Assembly: GCF_000285515.1 (NCBI RefSeq) | Contig: NZ_HE610964.1 | Span: 10,848-74,847, forward strand | DNA from: Paenibacillus senegalensis JC66 | GTDB lineage: Bacteria > Bacillota > Bacilli > Paenibacillales > NBRC-103111 | Direction of reading: 5' to 3' | Length of the DNA: 64,000 nucleotides | Shown: in pieces, positions 22,810-31,786 of the stretch | Layout of the letters: the number at the start of each line of letters is the position of its first letter | Position numbering within the stretch: the stretch's first letter is position 1 | The notes under the pieces: generated by a model | What the model was told of the DNA's origin: nothing | What the model saw: only the letters and a program-made list of their open reading frames with translations | Databases searched by the model: none | Program-made: the position numbers and the translations under genes

Positions 22810-23159
22810 GCCTGGTTGCGCCTCCTCTTCCATCATGCTGCAAAGTCTTATGCATCGGGGCCGCGGACTCCATACAGAATCCGTTATGACTCAACAATCA
22901 AGATGTTCTAGATTCACTAGATTATTCTTGCAAATTAGCTCCAAATTAGCTCAATAATTTGTTCCTCTATGTATATAGACAGATTAACCGGAAAAAACGT
23001 TTCACTAATTACAAAATTGTTACAAAAAACTTTGCTTCCTTAACTTGGAGGCACTAAAAGCATGCAGCCGGCTTCATTAGCCGTTTGTTTCAACCCCCTT
23101 CAAATAATGTTATAATGGCATATGGAATTTTGATATTTTTAGAGGAGGCTTTCTTAGAC
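22810..23159. other. Divergent intergenic region
   Basis: 350 bases between a minus-strand secreted protein and the plus-strand surface operon. I see an extended -10 promoter candidate near its right end (23108-23116) and no gene. Confidence 0.6.
23108..23116 (+). promoter_or_regulatory. Extended -10 promoter candidate of the surface-modification operon
   Basis: TGTTATAAT matches the extended -10 form TGnTATAAT. The -35 region (TTCAAC, 23089-23094) is poor, as is usual for this type. It lies 44 bases upstream of the TTG start at 23160. Confidence 0.45.
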
Positions 23160-26100
23160 TTGATCAAACGCACAATATGGATCTGCGGCGGCATCCTGAT
23201 CCTATTGCTGGCCGTTCTTTTTTTATTCCCAAAACCGAAAAGCTGACCGTTCTGTACGCGGTTGGCGGGAACGATGTGGACCTGGCCGCATTAAGCCATT
23301 TTGAACAGTCCTTATCCGCGAACGTTTCCTTGGAACAGCGTTCGCTTACAGAGCTTTCGCTCAGGAATCTCAAAAAGTACGATGCGGTTTATTTGGACGT
23401 GCATCTTAGTCAGGTTGATAATTGGAGTCCGCTGCAGGATTCCTTGATAGCTTATGTGCAGCAGGGCGGACACCTATTTCTGGAGCATGAATTTGCTTCA
23501 GCTTTTCCTGATGAATTTCTAGGAGCTGCCTCCTGGGAAGAGCTTTCAGCTGATGGAACTTCACTGCAGTTTACCTTTCCCGAAGTGGATATCAATGCTA
23601 GGGGAATGCAAACGGTATTTCGTTTGTTTCTCGAAAACTTCAACCAGCATAGCGGTATCGACCGGCTTCCCGGATTTGAGTGGGGACAGGCTATGATTCC
23701 TTCAACTGCTGAATCGATCGTGTCCTTGAATGATGCAGCCCTTATGACCATTAACCGGGTAGGGCAAGGCAGTGTCGTTCTGGGCAGTTCATTTCTTCCT
23801 AACCGTTATTTTATAACGGGGTTCGATATGCAGAGCGGAATGGACCCCGAGGCCGGATTCGCGGAATTGGCAGCCCAATTCGACCGGTCCGAGCTTGAGC
23901 GTGACGGTACGGCTTACTTTAATCGTTACCGGCTTCCGGTAGAGCCTTATTTTCACTTTGGCTTTGCCAGCGCCAGCTATCAGCTGCGCGGCGAGTTTCT
24001 ATCCTATGTCAGCAAAGAGGTTCTCGGCTACAGTGTGACGAAGGTGCTCGGGCCTTACGGAAGGCCGGCTATGGCATTTCAGAATCATTATGAAGCGCTG
24101 CCTGCTTTCCGCGACCACGATGCGGAGAAGTGGACAGAGCTTTTGCGCGATTATGCAATGATTCCTTCTTTTTCATTAGTACGAGCTTCCTATGACTGGG
24201 GGCAATGGTGGGAGACCATCAACGTTCATTTGAATGTAGGGACACAGGAAAATCCGGAATTTGTAGGCAGCTACGCCAATTCTTATTATGGAAGCGGAGC
24301 TAATCTGGTTAGTGACGGACAGCCGCTTAAACAAGCGCAATATCCCGAGTATGTCCAGCTGTCCGAACGAATAGAGCTGCCCTACCGTGCTTATCCCGCA
24401 CTCTTGTTTCCGCAGCCGTCGGCCCGCATTCCTGATTTGCTTGCAGGCAGCGCAGACGGACTGATTTACCATTATGCCAACCGCGGGCAATTGCCGGAGG
24501 ATTACGCCAGCCAACCACTGCCGGAAGGCATAAGCATCCCCTATTCCTTCGAGTCTCCGGAGCCTTTGCTGCTTTCTTCCGGAGAGCTGCTGCGGACTTC
24601 AGGCTATTCGGCTATTGCTGCTGCTGATCTGACAGGCAACGGGCTGGACGACCTGCTCATCGGCGATGAGGAAGGGCGTCTCTGGGCGGCACTGCGTCAG
24701 GAAGCCGGGGCAGCAGAGGAACAGGCGCGTCCTGTTTTTCAGTCCCTCGTTCCTCTGCTCGCTGATGGGGTGCAGATCGAGGTTGATTCCTATGCCGCTC
24801 CCGCATGGGGAGATTTGGATGGGGACGGCCTTGCTGATCTGATAGTAGGCACAGGCAGCGGCGAGCTTTACCTTTATCGCGGCATTAATGAAGGAAGCTT
24901 GCAGTTTGCCAGCGGTGAGCTTTTGTTTACTATTTCTGGGCGATTTGCTGCTCCCGCTCTGAGAGATATGACCCAGGATGGAGAGCTGGATTTGCAGATC
25001 GGCAGCGACGAGGGCGATGTTCTAGTATACAGCCGTGTCAACGGAAGCTGGACGGAGCTTGGACCTATAGAAGGCAGGACCCGCAATCAAGTAGGCAGTC
25101 ATGCTATAGCAGGAGGCCATAATTCCGTTCCGATATGGTATGATATTAACTATGATGGAATAGATGATTTGCTGATAGGCCAGGTAGAGTTCGGGGTGCC
25201 CTACGCCATTAACGATTCGCAATTTCCTCACCAAGAGGAGCTGAATGATTTCCTGCGTTATGCGGATGAGCACCATTTAGAACTGTACCCCCATATTTTC
25301 GTGCATAATTATATGAGCGATGAAGAGGAGAAGCAGGAAATCTCCCTGCATCGCCAGGCATTTGCTGATCTCGGGCTGACTTGGGAATCTACGGGAACTA
25401 ACCAGCATACTTGGCGGATTAATAATGAAGATCGTCTGCAGACGCTGCGTAATGAAAACGAGCAGGATATTTGGTTTAATTTTGGCTTCAAGCCTTCCTA
25501 TGCGCTGAGCGATCCGCGATCGTACACCGATTATTTATGGACAATGCCGTTTCTTCTGAAAGATGATCAATTGGATGGGCCTATGCTTTTATATGCTCCG
25601 AGCCCGCTTTACCGCAGTGATCCCATTGGCCGGACTACCGACATTTACGATTCCTACGTCGAATTGGACATGCCGATTAACTATATGGAGCATATCGAAT
25701 ATTTTGATAGCAAGCGCGCCGTATTTGAAGCTTTTGTTCAATATTTCGATCAGGTTAGAACTGCTCATGATTATAATTTTATGTCGGAGCCGCAGATGGC
25801 CCGCTCTTTCCTGACCGCTCTGACCTCAAAAGTTGAAGTTAGCCAGTCATGGGGCCTGTATTTGATCGACTCGGTCAAAACCCGTCTGGGAAAGGGCGTT
25901 CATCGCACGCTGACCTTGAAGCCTCTGGATCAGGATGTACCTGAACAGGCTGGCGCTTATGCTAAAACACTGGGTGTGAAGATTGAGCCCGGACGGACGC
26001 TAAGCGGCCATCCTCTTGCTGTCGATGCCGACCTGTTCTCCAAGCGTGGTGAAACCTTATACACTGCATTGACCAAGAAAACACGACTCGAGGTCAGCTG

Positions 26101-26359
26101 GCAAGAGCCGCCTGCCCACCTGGTCCGCGCCAATGTGCCTGTCGAGCTCACTAAAACAAAAGAATACTGGACTTTGCGTTGGCTTGAACCAGGAATGCAG
26201 CAGATTAAAATTTACAGCCCTCTTCCCGCTCAGCTGAAAACACCGCAAGATATGGAGCTGGAATGGGAGTTTAATGAGCAAGATCTGACCTATACCTTGA
26301 CCCACTTCGGAGATACCGGCCAAGTTGAAATTTGGTTTAACTCCGAAGACGGCAGCTGA
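23160..26359 (+). CDS. Large extracytoplasmic FG-GAP-repeat protein (needs a -1 frame change near its N-terminus)
   Basis: About 1066 residues if read through. From a TTG at 23160 with an AGAGGAGG site, the first frame gives a clear N-terminal hydrophobic anchor (MIKRTIWICGG then leucine-rich) and then stops at 23246. The main frame takes over at the seven-T run at 23218-23224 and stays open to 26359. An ATG at 23177 in the main frame has no ribosome-binding site and would give no signal peptide. The mature part starts with a Rossmann-like, glutamine-amidotransferase-like domain (about 30-250). About four FG-GAP/VCBS calcium-binding-type repeats lie in the middle (for example DLDGDGLADLIVG, DLTGNGLDDLLIG, DINYDGIDDLLIG). 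A C-terminal region I do not recognise follows. It heads the operon of carrier protein, ligase and MBOAT and is probably the surface partner or substrate-handling factor. Confidence 0.75.
23219..23234 (+). other. Tandem slippery heptamers at the frame change
   Basis: In the frame set by the TTG at 23160, the codons read as T TTT TTA (23219-23225) and, one codon later, C CCA AAA (23228-23234). Both fit the X XXY YYZ pattern for -1 slippage, and either shift joins the signal-anchor frame to the main frame. A lost T in the seven-T run would look the same. Confidence 0.5.
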
Positions 26360-26447
26360 TAAACCAATTAAAGGCCATCATTATTTGTAAATAGACCAGC
26401 TGCGGCAGACCACACTTAGATGATCTTGGAAAGCGAGGATAAAATTT

Positions 26448-26699
26448 ATGGAAGACATAGTACGTCATTTGGAGGAGCATATCCGCCAGCGATACGAAAT
26501 TGATCCGGACGATGATGAGTTCACGGTGGATGTCCACCTATTCGATTATGGATTTATTGATTCCATGGGGGCGACCGCATTAATTGCCCATATCGAACAG
26601 ACTTATGGCATTGAAGTCACCAATCAGGACCTGATGCTCTATCCATTAAATACGATTAATGAAATTGCACAATTTATTCATACCAAAACCGCGGGGTGA
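26448..26699 (+). CDS. Acyl carrier protein (DltC-like role)
   Basis: An 83-residue acidic carrier protein. The phosphopantetheine attachment serine is Ser39 in FIDSMGA, and the predicted four-helix fold length is typical. A GAGGATAA site precedes the ATG. It stands directly before a synthetase-like amino acid:carrier-protein ligase (six bases apart) and in the same operon as MBOAT and DltX-like genes, and no fatty acid or polyketide genes are near. I therefore infer that it carries an activated amino acid, as DltC does, rather than a fatty acid. Confidence 0.88.
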   Translation: MEDIVRHLEEHIRQRYEIDPDDDEFTVDVHLFDYGFIDSMGATALIAHIEQTYGIEVTNQDLMLYPLNTINEIAQFIHTKTAG

Positions 26700-26705
26700 A
26701 ACAAA

Positions 26706-27910
26706 ATGGAATGCGTTGTAACACTGAAACCGTTAGATCCGGGCCAATACGGCCAGCTTAAATACGCTTCCGCATTTGTGGACGAGCATATAGACGATAT
26801 CCTTTTGGACGAATCCTTGCAGCAGCTTACGGTCATTCACCACTCCCCCCTGGGCAATGATGTTATTCGGGAAAGGCTGGAACGGCTGGTCACCCGTTTC
26901 TCCAAAGGCGATTTCGGGTTTAAGGAAAATCGCATTTTTGAACATAGCGGAGCGAAGCCTTATTCGGGGGATATTATGGCCGACCTGCTTGCACAGAAAA
27001 CTATCAAGGTGTTGGAGCCGGGTCTGTTCATTTTTCGCGAGCCTTTTTCTCAGCTGATGAGATTTATGGACCACGCTTTCGTACAAAAATAGGCAGGCAG
27101 TTTGCTATTCGGGAAGAGTCCTATCCTGCCATCATCCATTGTGAGACGTTGAACAAAACTAATCACTTCACCTCTTTTCCCGAGCACATGCACTTTTTGA
27201 CTCATCTTCGAGAGGATCTCGATGTAATTGAAGGCTTCTCCCAATCTATCCGTGAAGCAGGGGGCTGGAAAGCGGAAACAGAGCTGGATCTCAACGCCGC
27301 TATGCCAAAGCCACAGTATGCAATGAATCCCTCCACCTGCTATCACTGTTATGAAGGCCTGCAGGATGAGACGATAGACGGGGACGGGATCGCTGTCTCG
27401 GCTATTTCCAAGTGTCATCGGTTCGAGTCTCGCAATCACAGCGATTTTGGACGTCTGCTTGATTTCAGCATGCGGGAATTTATTTTTGTCGGCAAACCTG
27501 ATTTTGTTAAGCAAAATCGCTTGAAGGCATTGGAAGCCCTTCAGGAGCTGGCCCGCGAGTGGGAAGTGGATTGCTATATGGAGATAGCCAATGACCCCTT
27601 CTTCACGAACGATTTCCAGGTAAAGGCTTCGTTCCAGCGCAACCAGGAAATGAAGTACGAGCTGCGCTTGACCGTCCCTTATTTGAACAAATCAATTGCC
27701 TGCAGCTCGGTCAATTTCCACAGCAATACGTTCGGCAACGCATTTAACATTAAGGCCGGCAAAAGAAGCGCCGTTACTGGCTGTGTCGGTTTCGGGATTG
27801 AACGCTGGGTGCTGGCCTTCCTGGCTCAATTCGGGATGGATGAGCAGCAATGGCCTGCGCGCTTCCGCGAACAGTACGAGGCATGGAAAGAAAAATCAGG
27901 TATAGGGTGA
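26706..27910 (+). CDS. Class II aaRS-like amino acid:carrier-protein ligase (frame interrupted)
   Basis: Read through, a 401-residue protein. The first frame runs 26706-27092 and stops at TAG; the continuation is in the -1 frame and joins seamlessly at the five-A run 27085-27089 (…FVQK then IGRQF…), so one base has been lost or the ribosome slips there. The C-terminal two thirds match the seryl-tRNA-synthetase-like ligases that charge carrier proteins. They show a SFPEH segment, a zinc-type cysteine near 212 (STCYHCYEG), a motif 2-like KCHRFESR (Glu about 241), a cysteine about 360 followed by motif 3-like GFGIERW, and NFHSNTFG. In studied relatives these Cys/Glu/Cys residues bind zinc, and glycine or alanine is loaded on the pantetheine. 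No tRNA-binding domain is visible. It sits between the carrier protein and the DltD-like gene. Confidence 0.78.
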
Positions 27911-27917
27911 TCCCGCT

Positions 27918-28835
27918 GTGAAGCTCCTGTCTTTTGTTAAGAAAAACGGGTTTGTGCTCTCGCTGTTGGCGGCATTTCTGCTGACAGACTGGCTGGTAGC
28001 CCGCTGGGACCCGCTGGTTCATTCCATGCGGTTTACGAAGAATGATTTTACCAAAACCCTGCTGCATCATGATTGGACAGATTCCGGACCGGTCTTTTAC
28101 GGCAATTCAGCGGTCATTGGAGCTTATATCGAGGATGAAGCCGAGCTCCCCTTAATTGAGATGGGGCTGGCTTACGGTAAGATTACCTATCTTCGTGAAA
28201 TTCTCGAGAAGCCCTGGTTTAATGTCCAGGACCAGCTGGTATTAGGGATTGATGTTCACACGATACTGGATAAGCTGGACACGGATCCTACCTACCCCTG
28301 GAATCGGAAGTGGTACCAGCCTTACTTATATGCTTATCGCGCTTATTTTCAAGATAGCTTTGCCAAGACCGTGAAACAAGCCTATACCTCCATCCGTGAA
28401 GGGAAACCGGAAGAGATGCTTGATCATCAGCCCTGGCTGGACAAGCATCTTTACTTCGGCCAGAAGCCAAAGGAAGAAATCGATGCAGACTTTGAGAAGT
28501 ACGAGCAGCTTTTTAACTGGATGGGCATGGAGGACGTGCAGGAAAATTTGCAGGCCCTCGAGTGGGTTCTAGATTACGCGGAACACCATCAACTAGATTT
28601 CAGAGTCGTCTGGATGCCTTACAACCCCGACTATCCTCTGCCAAACTATATGTCGGAGTTTATGAAAGAAGCAAACCTCCTGCTCGAAGAAAGACAAATT
28701 CCGGTACTGGATCTGGTGAACCGGTACGATTCCGTTTATTTTCATGACGTGGTGCATTTAAACCGCGAACAGGGAGCCCCCCTGTTCACCCGGGAGGTGG
28801 ATGAATGGCTGCTATCCTTAGAAAATTCACCGTAA
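27918..28835 (+). CDS. Membrane-anchored SGNH-type protein (DltD-like role)
   Basis: A 305-residue protein starting at a GTG with GGGTGA upstream. One N-terminal transmembrane helix (about 10-28) anchors an extracytoplasmic domain. It has SGNH-fold elements: FYGNSAVIG near residue 61 in the nucleophile position and FHDVVHLN near 273 with the Asp and His of a catalytic pair. DltD and the alginate-type acetylation factors have the same topology and elements. The gene overlaps the DltX-like peptide gene by 31 bases and is followed by an MBOAT gene. I infer a role in handing the amino acid to, or removing it from, the surface acceptor. Sequence similarity to DltD proper looks distant. Confidence 0.7.
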   Translation: MKLLSFVKKNGFVLSLLAAFLLTDWLVARWDPLVHSMRFTKNDFTKTLLHHDWTDSGPVFYGNSAVIGAYIEDEAELPLIEMGLAYGKITYLREILEKPWFNVQDQLVLGIDVHTILDKLDTDPTYPWNRKWYQPYLYAYRAYFQDSFAKTVKQAYTSIREGKPEEMLDHQPWLDKHLYFGQKPKEEIDADFEKYEQLFNWMGMEDVQENLQALEWVLDYAEHHQLDFRVVWMPYNPDYPLPNYMSEFMKEANLLLEERQIPVLDLVNRYDSVYFHDVVHLNREQGAPLFTREVDEWLLSLENSP

Positions 28836-28915
28836 TGCTGATCTATCTGGTCATGCTGGTCTTTGTCATTATCTACTTTACGGGAGAAGGCGTCTTTATT
28901 TATGAAGAGTTTTAA
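28805..28915 (+). CDS. DltX-like 36-residue membrane peptide
   Basis: A short gene inside and beyond the 3' end of the SGNH gene. The ATG at 28805 is preceded by GGGAGGTG with five bases of spacing. The peptide has a basic start, one transmembrane helix (about residues 10-25) and the C-terminus GVFIYEEF. DltX, the small protein of dlt operons, ends in FIYNEF, and that tail is its functional signature, so the match is meaningful. It sits between the DltD-like and DltB-like genes. It is a little shorter than typical DltX. Confidence 0.75.
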   Translation: MAAILRKFTVMLIYLVMLVFVIIYFTGEGVFIYEEF

Positions 28916-28941
28916 CCCCAGGATAAGGAGCCGTTTCATCC

Positions 28942-30096
28942 ATGTTTTATTTTAATGTCTACGCCTTGATAGGCCTCATTATAATGGTAGCAGCCCTGCT
29001 CCTGACCCGCCGCTGGAAAGATAACAAGCGGGTGCTGCTGCTCCTATTCAATCTGGGCTTCTTGCTTGTGTTTAACTACAAGCTTTTTTTCTTTTATCTC
29101 GCCTACACCTTGCTGAATTACGGGTTATACCGGATGCTCTGTGCCGTGCAGAAAGCCCGGGCGGTATGGTTTGTTACCTGGATTGTGCTTAACATAGCGT
29201 TAGTTTCCTTGGTCCGCTTTATCGAGTATGGATGGTGGCAGCATCCAATCGCCGATTTTCTGGTGACTCTCGGTTTAATCTATAACGTGTTAAAAGTGAT
29301 CGATGCGCTTTATTTCGCTTATTTCTTTGGCCCCAAAGGGCGGATACCGGCACTGGACTATTTTAATTTTATTTTGTTTATCCCTACTTTCACTTCCGGG
29401 CCTATTCTCAAATTCAGAGAGTTTATAGCCGACTGCCAGAAACCCTATCAAGTTAATGCGACCCAGGTTGAAGATTCGGTAAAACGGATTATTCTCGGCT
29501 TGTTCAAGGCGGTTGTGCTTGTCGTTTGGATGCAGACGATTTTTGATCATGTGCTGTCCGGTGAGTTGTACTTCTATCATTCCTTATTCCTGTTCGCCTG
29601 GTTCTATCTGTTTATATATGTTAACTTCTCCGGCTACTCCGATATTGCGATTGGGTTTGGACGATTGTTCGGTTATCAGGTTCCGGAAAACTTCAAAAAA
29701 CCGTTTCTGTCTCCTTCTCTGACCCAATTTTGGAGAAACTGGCATGCATCGCTCGGCGACTGGTTTCGCGATCATATCTTCATGTTTTTTTCACGTAAAG
29801 CACCATCCAAACCGACGGCCGCTGCCCTCTCTTTACTGATTATGACTTTAATCGGGTTATGGCATGGATATACGTGGCCATACTTTTTATACGGGGTGTA
29901 TCACGGCATTATTATGGCCTGCGAGAATTTATTTGGCTGGACCTTGGTCAATAAAAAGAAGGTGTCCAAATGGTACTACGCATTTCGCTGCTCGCTAACG
30001 CAAGTTCTCGTTGGCTTTTCGGTAATTGTCTACACTAATGATATGACCACGATTCTTAAAATCTTTCGCGGCCTGCTATCGTTTCCTTCTTTTTGA
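28942..30096 (+). CDS. MBOAT-family O-acyltransferase (DltB-like)
   Basis: A 384-residue polytopic protein with about eleven hydrophobic segments. The invariant MBOAT histidine lies in GLWHGYTWPYF (about residue 310), followed by YGVYHG as in DltB, and TSGPILKFREF and FWRNWHASLGDWFRDH are family signature regions. In DltB this channel brings the aminoacyl-carrier protein to the membrane and transfers the amino acid outward. The ATG has AAGGAG 11 bases upstream. Being last in an operon with carrier protein, ligase, SGNH protein and DltX-like peptide, it is most likely the membrane transferase of the same pathway. Confidence 0.9.
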   Translation: MFYFNVYALIGLIIMVAALLLTRRWKDNKRVLLLLFNLGFLLVFNYKLFFFYLAYTLLNYGLYRMLCAVQKARAVWFVTWIVLNIALVSLVRFIEYGWWQHPIADFLVTLGLIYNVLKVIDALYFAYFFGPKGRIPALDYFNFILFIPTFTSGPILKFREFIADCQKPYQVNATQVEDSVKRIILGLFKAVVLVVWMQTIFDHVLSGELYFYHSLFLFAWFYLFIYVNFSGYSDIAIGFGRLFGYQVPENFKKPFLSPSLTQFWRNWHASLGDWFRDHIFMFFSRKAPSKPTAAALSLLIMTLIGLWHGYTWPYFLYGVYHGIIMACENLFGWTLVNKKKVSKWYYAFRCSLTQVLVGFSVIVYTNDMTTILKIFRGLLSFPSF

Positions 30097-30106
30097 AATA
30101 GCGGAA

Positions 30107-30115
30107 TGCTATAAT
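30107..30115 (+). promoter_or_regulatory. Extended -10 promoter candidate of the isomerase-like gene
   Basis: TGCTATAAT matches the extended -10 consensus. It lies just beyond the MBOAT stop codon and about 100 bases before the next start, suggesting a separate transcript. Confidence 0.4.
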
Positions 30116-30218
30116 ATGGGTAATTGCTTTCGAGTAGTCCTTGTAGGTAGAGACTTCAATCGAATGTTCCACTCGTGTGGACACCCGCTTAATTCAATCT
30201 AATATGGAGGTATTATTC

Positions 30219-31187
30219 ATGAAACTTGGCGTATTTACTGTCCTTTTTGCGCAAAAGCCGTTCGAGGAAGCGATGGAGTACATTGCATCGAAGGGCCTTG
30301 GTGCAGTAGAAATCGGTACTGGCGGTTATCCCGGCAGCAAGCATTGTGATCCGGACGAGCTATTGAACGATGCCGGCAAACGCAAAGCTTTCAAGCATGC
30401 CGTCGAATCTAGAGGCATGATCATTAGTGCACTCAGCTGTCACTCCAATCCGCTTCATCCGCAAAAAGCGATTGCCAAGGAAGCCCAGGAACTGATTACA
30501 AAGACGATCAAGCTCGCTAATCTTCTTGAAGTTCCGGTTGTTAACACCTTTTCCGGATGTCCCGGTGATCACGAGGATGCTAAGTATCCGAACTGGCCGG
30601 TAGCTCCTTGGCCAAATGACTATCAGGAAATTTTGACCTGGCAGTGGGAAAACAAAGTTATTCCTTATTGGACTGAAACAGGTAAATTTGCTGCTGAGCA
30701 TAACGTTAAAATCGGCCTCGAGCTGCACGGCGGATTTTCGGTACATACACCGGCTACTATGCTTCGCTTGCGGGAGGCTGCCGGAGAAGCAATTGGCGCC
30801 AACCTCGATCCAAGCCACATGTGGTGGCAGGGCATTGATCCGGTGCAGGCTGTATTGATCCTTGGAAAAGCTGGAGCGATCCACCATTTCCACGCCAAGG
30901 ATACGACTATGGATACGAATAATGTTAACATGCATGGAGTTACCGACATGCAATCCTACACGCACATGCTTGACCGCGCATGGCAATTCCGCACGGTCGG
31001 CTATGGACATGATATGAAGACATGGGCTGATATCATTAGTGCTCTTCGTCTCGTCAATTACGACTATGTTGTCAGCATTGAGCATGAGGATGGCCTAATG
31101 TCAGTAGATGAGGGCTTCACAAAGGCTGTGGAGAATCTGAAGCCGATCCTGATTGAGGAACCTCTCGGGGAAATGTGGTGGGTGTAG
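30219..31187 (+). CDS. Sugar phosphate isomerase/epimerase family protein
   Basis: A 322-residue AP-endonuclease-2/xylose-isomerase-like TIM barrel. The metal-binding residues of the family are visible in GLELHGG, ANLDPSHMWWQG, HHFHAKD and SIEHED. The frame is open from 30177, but the ATG at 30219 with GGAGG eight bases upstream is the evident start. Such enzymes act on sugars or inositol derivatives; nothing nearby defines the substrate. It ends at a strong bidirectional terminator. Confidence 0.88.
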   Translation: MKLGVFTVLFAQKPFEEAMEYIASKGLGAVEIGTGGYPGSKHCDPDELLNDAGKRKAFKHAVESRGMIISALSCHSNPLHPQKAIAKEAQELITKTIKLANLLEVPVVNTFSGCPGDHEDAKYPNWPVAPWPNDYQEILTWQWENKVIPYWTETGKFAAEHNVKIGLELHGGFSVHTPATMLRLREAAGEAIGANLDPSHMWWQGIDPVQAVLILGKAGAIHHFHAKDTTMDTNNVNMHGVTDMQSYTHMLDRAWQFRTVGYGHDMKTWADIISALRLVNYDYVVSIEHEDGLMSVDEGFTKAVENLKPILIEEPLGEMWWV

Positions 31188-31217
31188 CAGTTCTCCAAAA
31201 GCATTATTAACCAAATA

Positions 31218-31264
31218 AAAAACCGTTTACGGACACTTGCGAAAGTAGTCCGTAAACGGTTTTT
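31218..31264. terminator. Bidirectional Rho-independent terminator
   Basis: Perfect 17-base stem (31218-31234 with 31248-31264) with 13-base loop, T-rich at one end and A-rich at the other, between two converging genes. Confidence 0.88.
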
Positions 31265-31300
31265 AATGTTATTAAACTAGGCCGCTGCACTAGCTAAGCG

Positions 31301-31516
31301 CTAGGCCATTCCCATCCAGCCTTTAATCATAACAAAGTCCATAAACAGGAAGACCAACAAGCTAACCAGTGCGAATCCAATCGCGAAGAAATTTTTCTTA
31401 GGTGCCAATAGCAAGCGTACAAATCCTATAGCAATAAGAATCGTAATGGCAAGTACAAACAAGTCAAATACCGAGAAGGTACTGGTTGCAGCTTCCGTTT
31501 CTGCCGCCAAGAACAT
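31301..31516 (-). CDS. Small two-helix membrane protein, DUF2759-like
   Basis: A 71-residue protein with two hydrophobic helices (about 18-38 and 45-64). The segment AIGFVRLLLAPKKNFFAIGFA resembles the DUF2759 family of Bacillales, whose function is unknown. An AGGGGGA site precedes the ATG. It stands alone and converges on the isomerase gene. Confidence 0.6.
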   Translation of the reverse strand: MFLAAETEAATSTFSVFDLFVLAITILIAIGFVRLLLAPKKNFFAIGFALVSLLVFLFMDFVMIKGWMGMA

Positions 31517-31700
31517 CGAGAGTCCCCCTTATGATAGCGTATCTTATCTTATGTTATCTTCTGTGAGACAATCATGCAAGTTTTTTATCCTATCTGTAAC
31601 AACATTGTCATTATTATTATAAACGAAATGGCCCTGCTTCATAACAAATCCTGATAACTACTCCGCTCGGAAAAGTTTTATTATAGGAGATAGAGGGGAT

Positions 31701-31786
31701 TTTCCCGTTCTGGCCAATGTGAATGACAAGGGACTGCGGCTTCGGCCAACCTGTTCCACAGCCGCATGCCTGCTTTAAACGGGAAA
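31701..31786 (+). promoter_or_regulatory. Structured 5' leader of the nitrite/sulfite reductase gene
   Basis: An outer stem TTTCCCGTT (31701-31709) / AACGGGAAA (31778-31786) encloses an inner stem TGCGGC (31735-31740) / GCCGCA (31761-31766), and TGGCC (31711-31715) can pair with GGCCA (31744-31748) in the inner loop as a pseudoknot. The outer 3' strand ends four bases before the GAGGAGGG ribosome-binding site, so the fold could control translation. It matches no riboswitch consensus I can recall. Confidence 0.45.

Noticed and set aside
23177-23245. ATG at 23177 as the true start of the large surface protein
   Set aside because: No ribosome-binding site and a polar, arginine-rich N-terminus without a signal, while the TTG at 23160 has both.
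27149-27910. Second half of the carrier-protein ligase as an independent gene starting with TTG
   Set aside because: No ribosome-binding site, and the family-like sequence continues upstream in the same frame to the A run at 27085.
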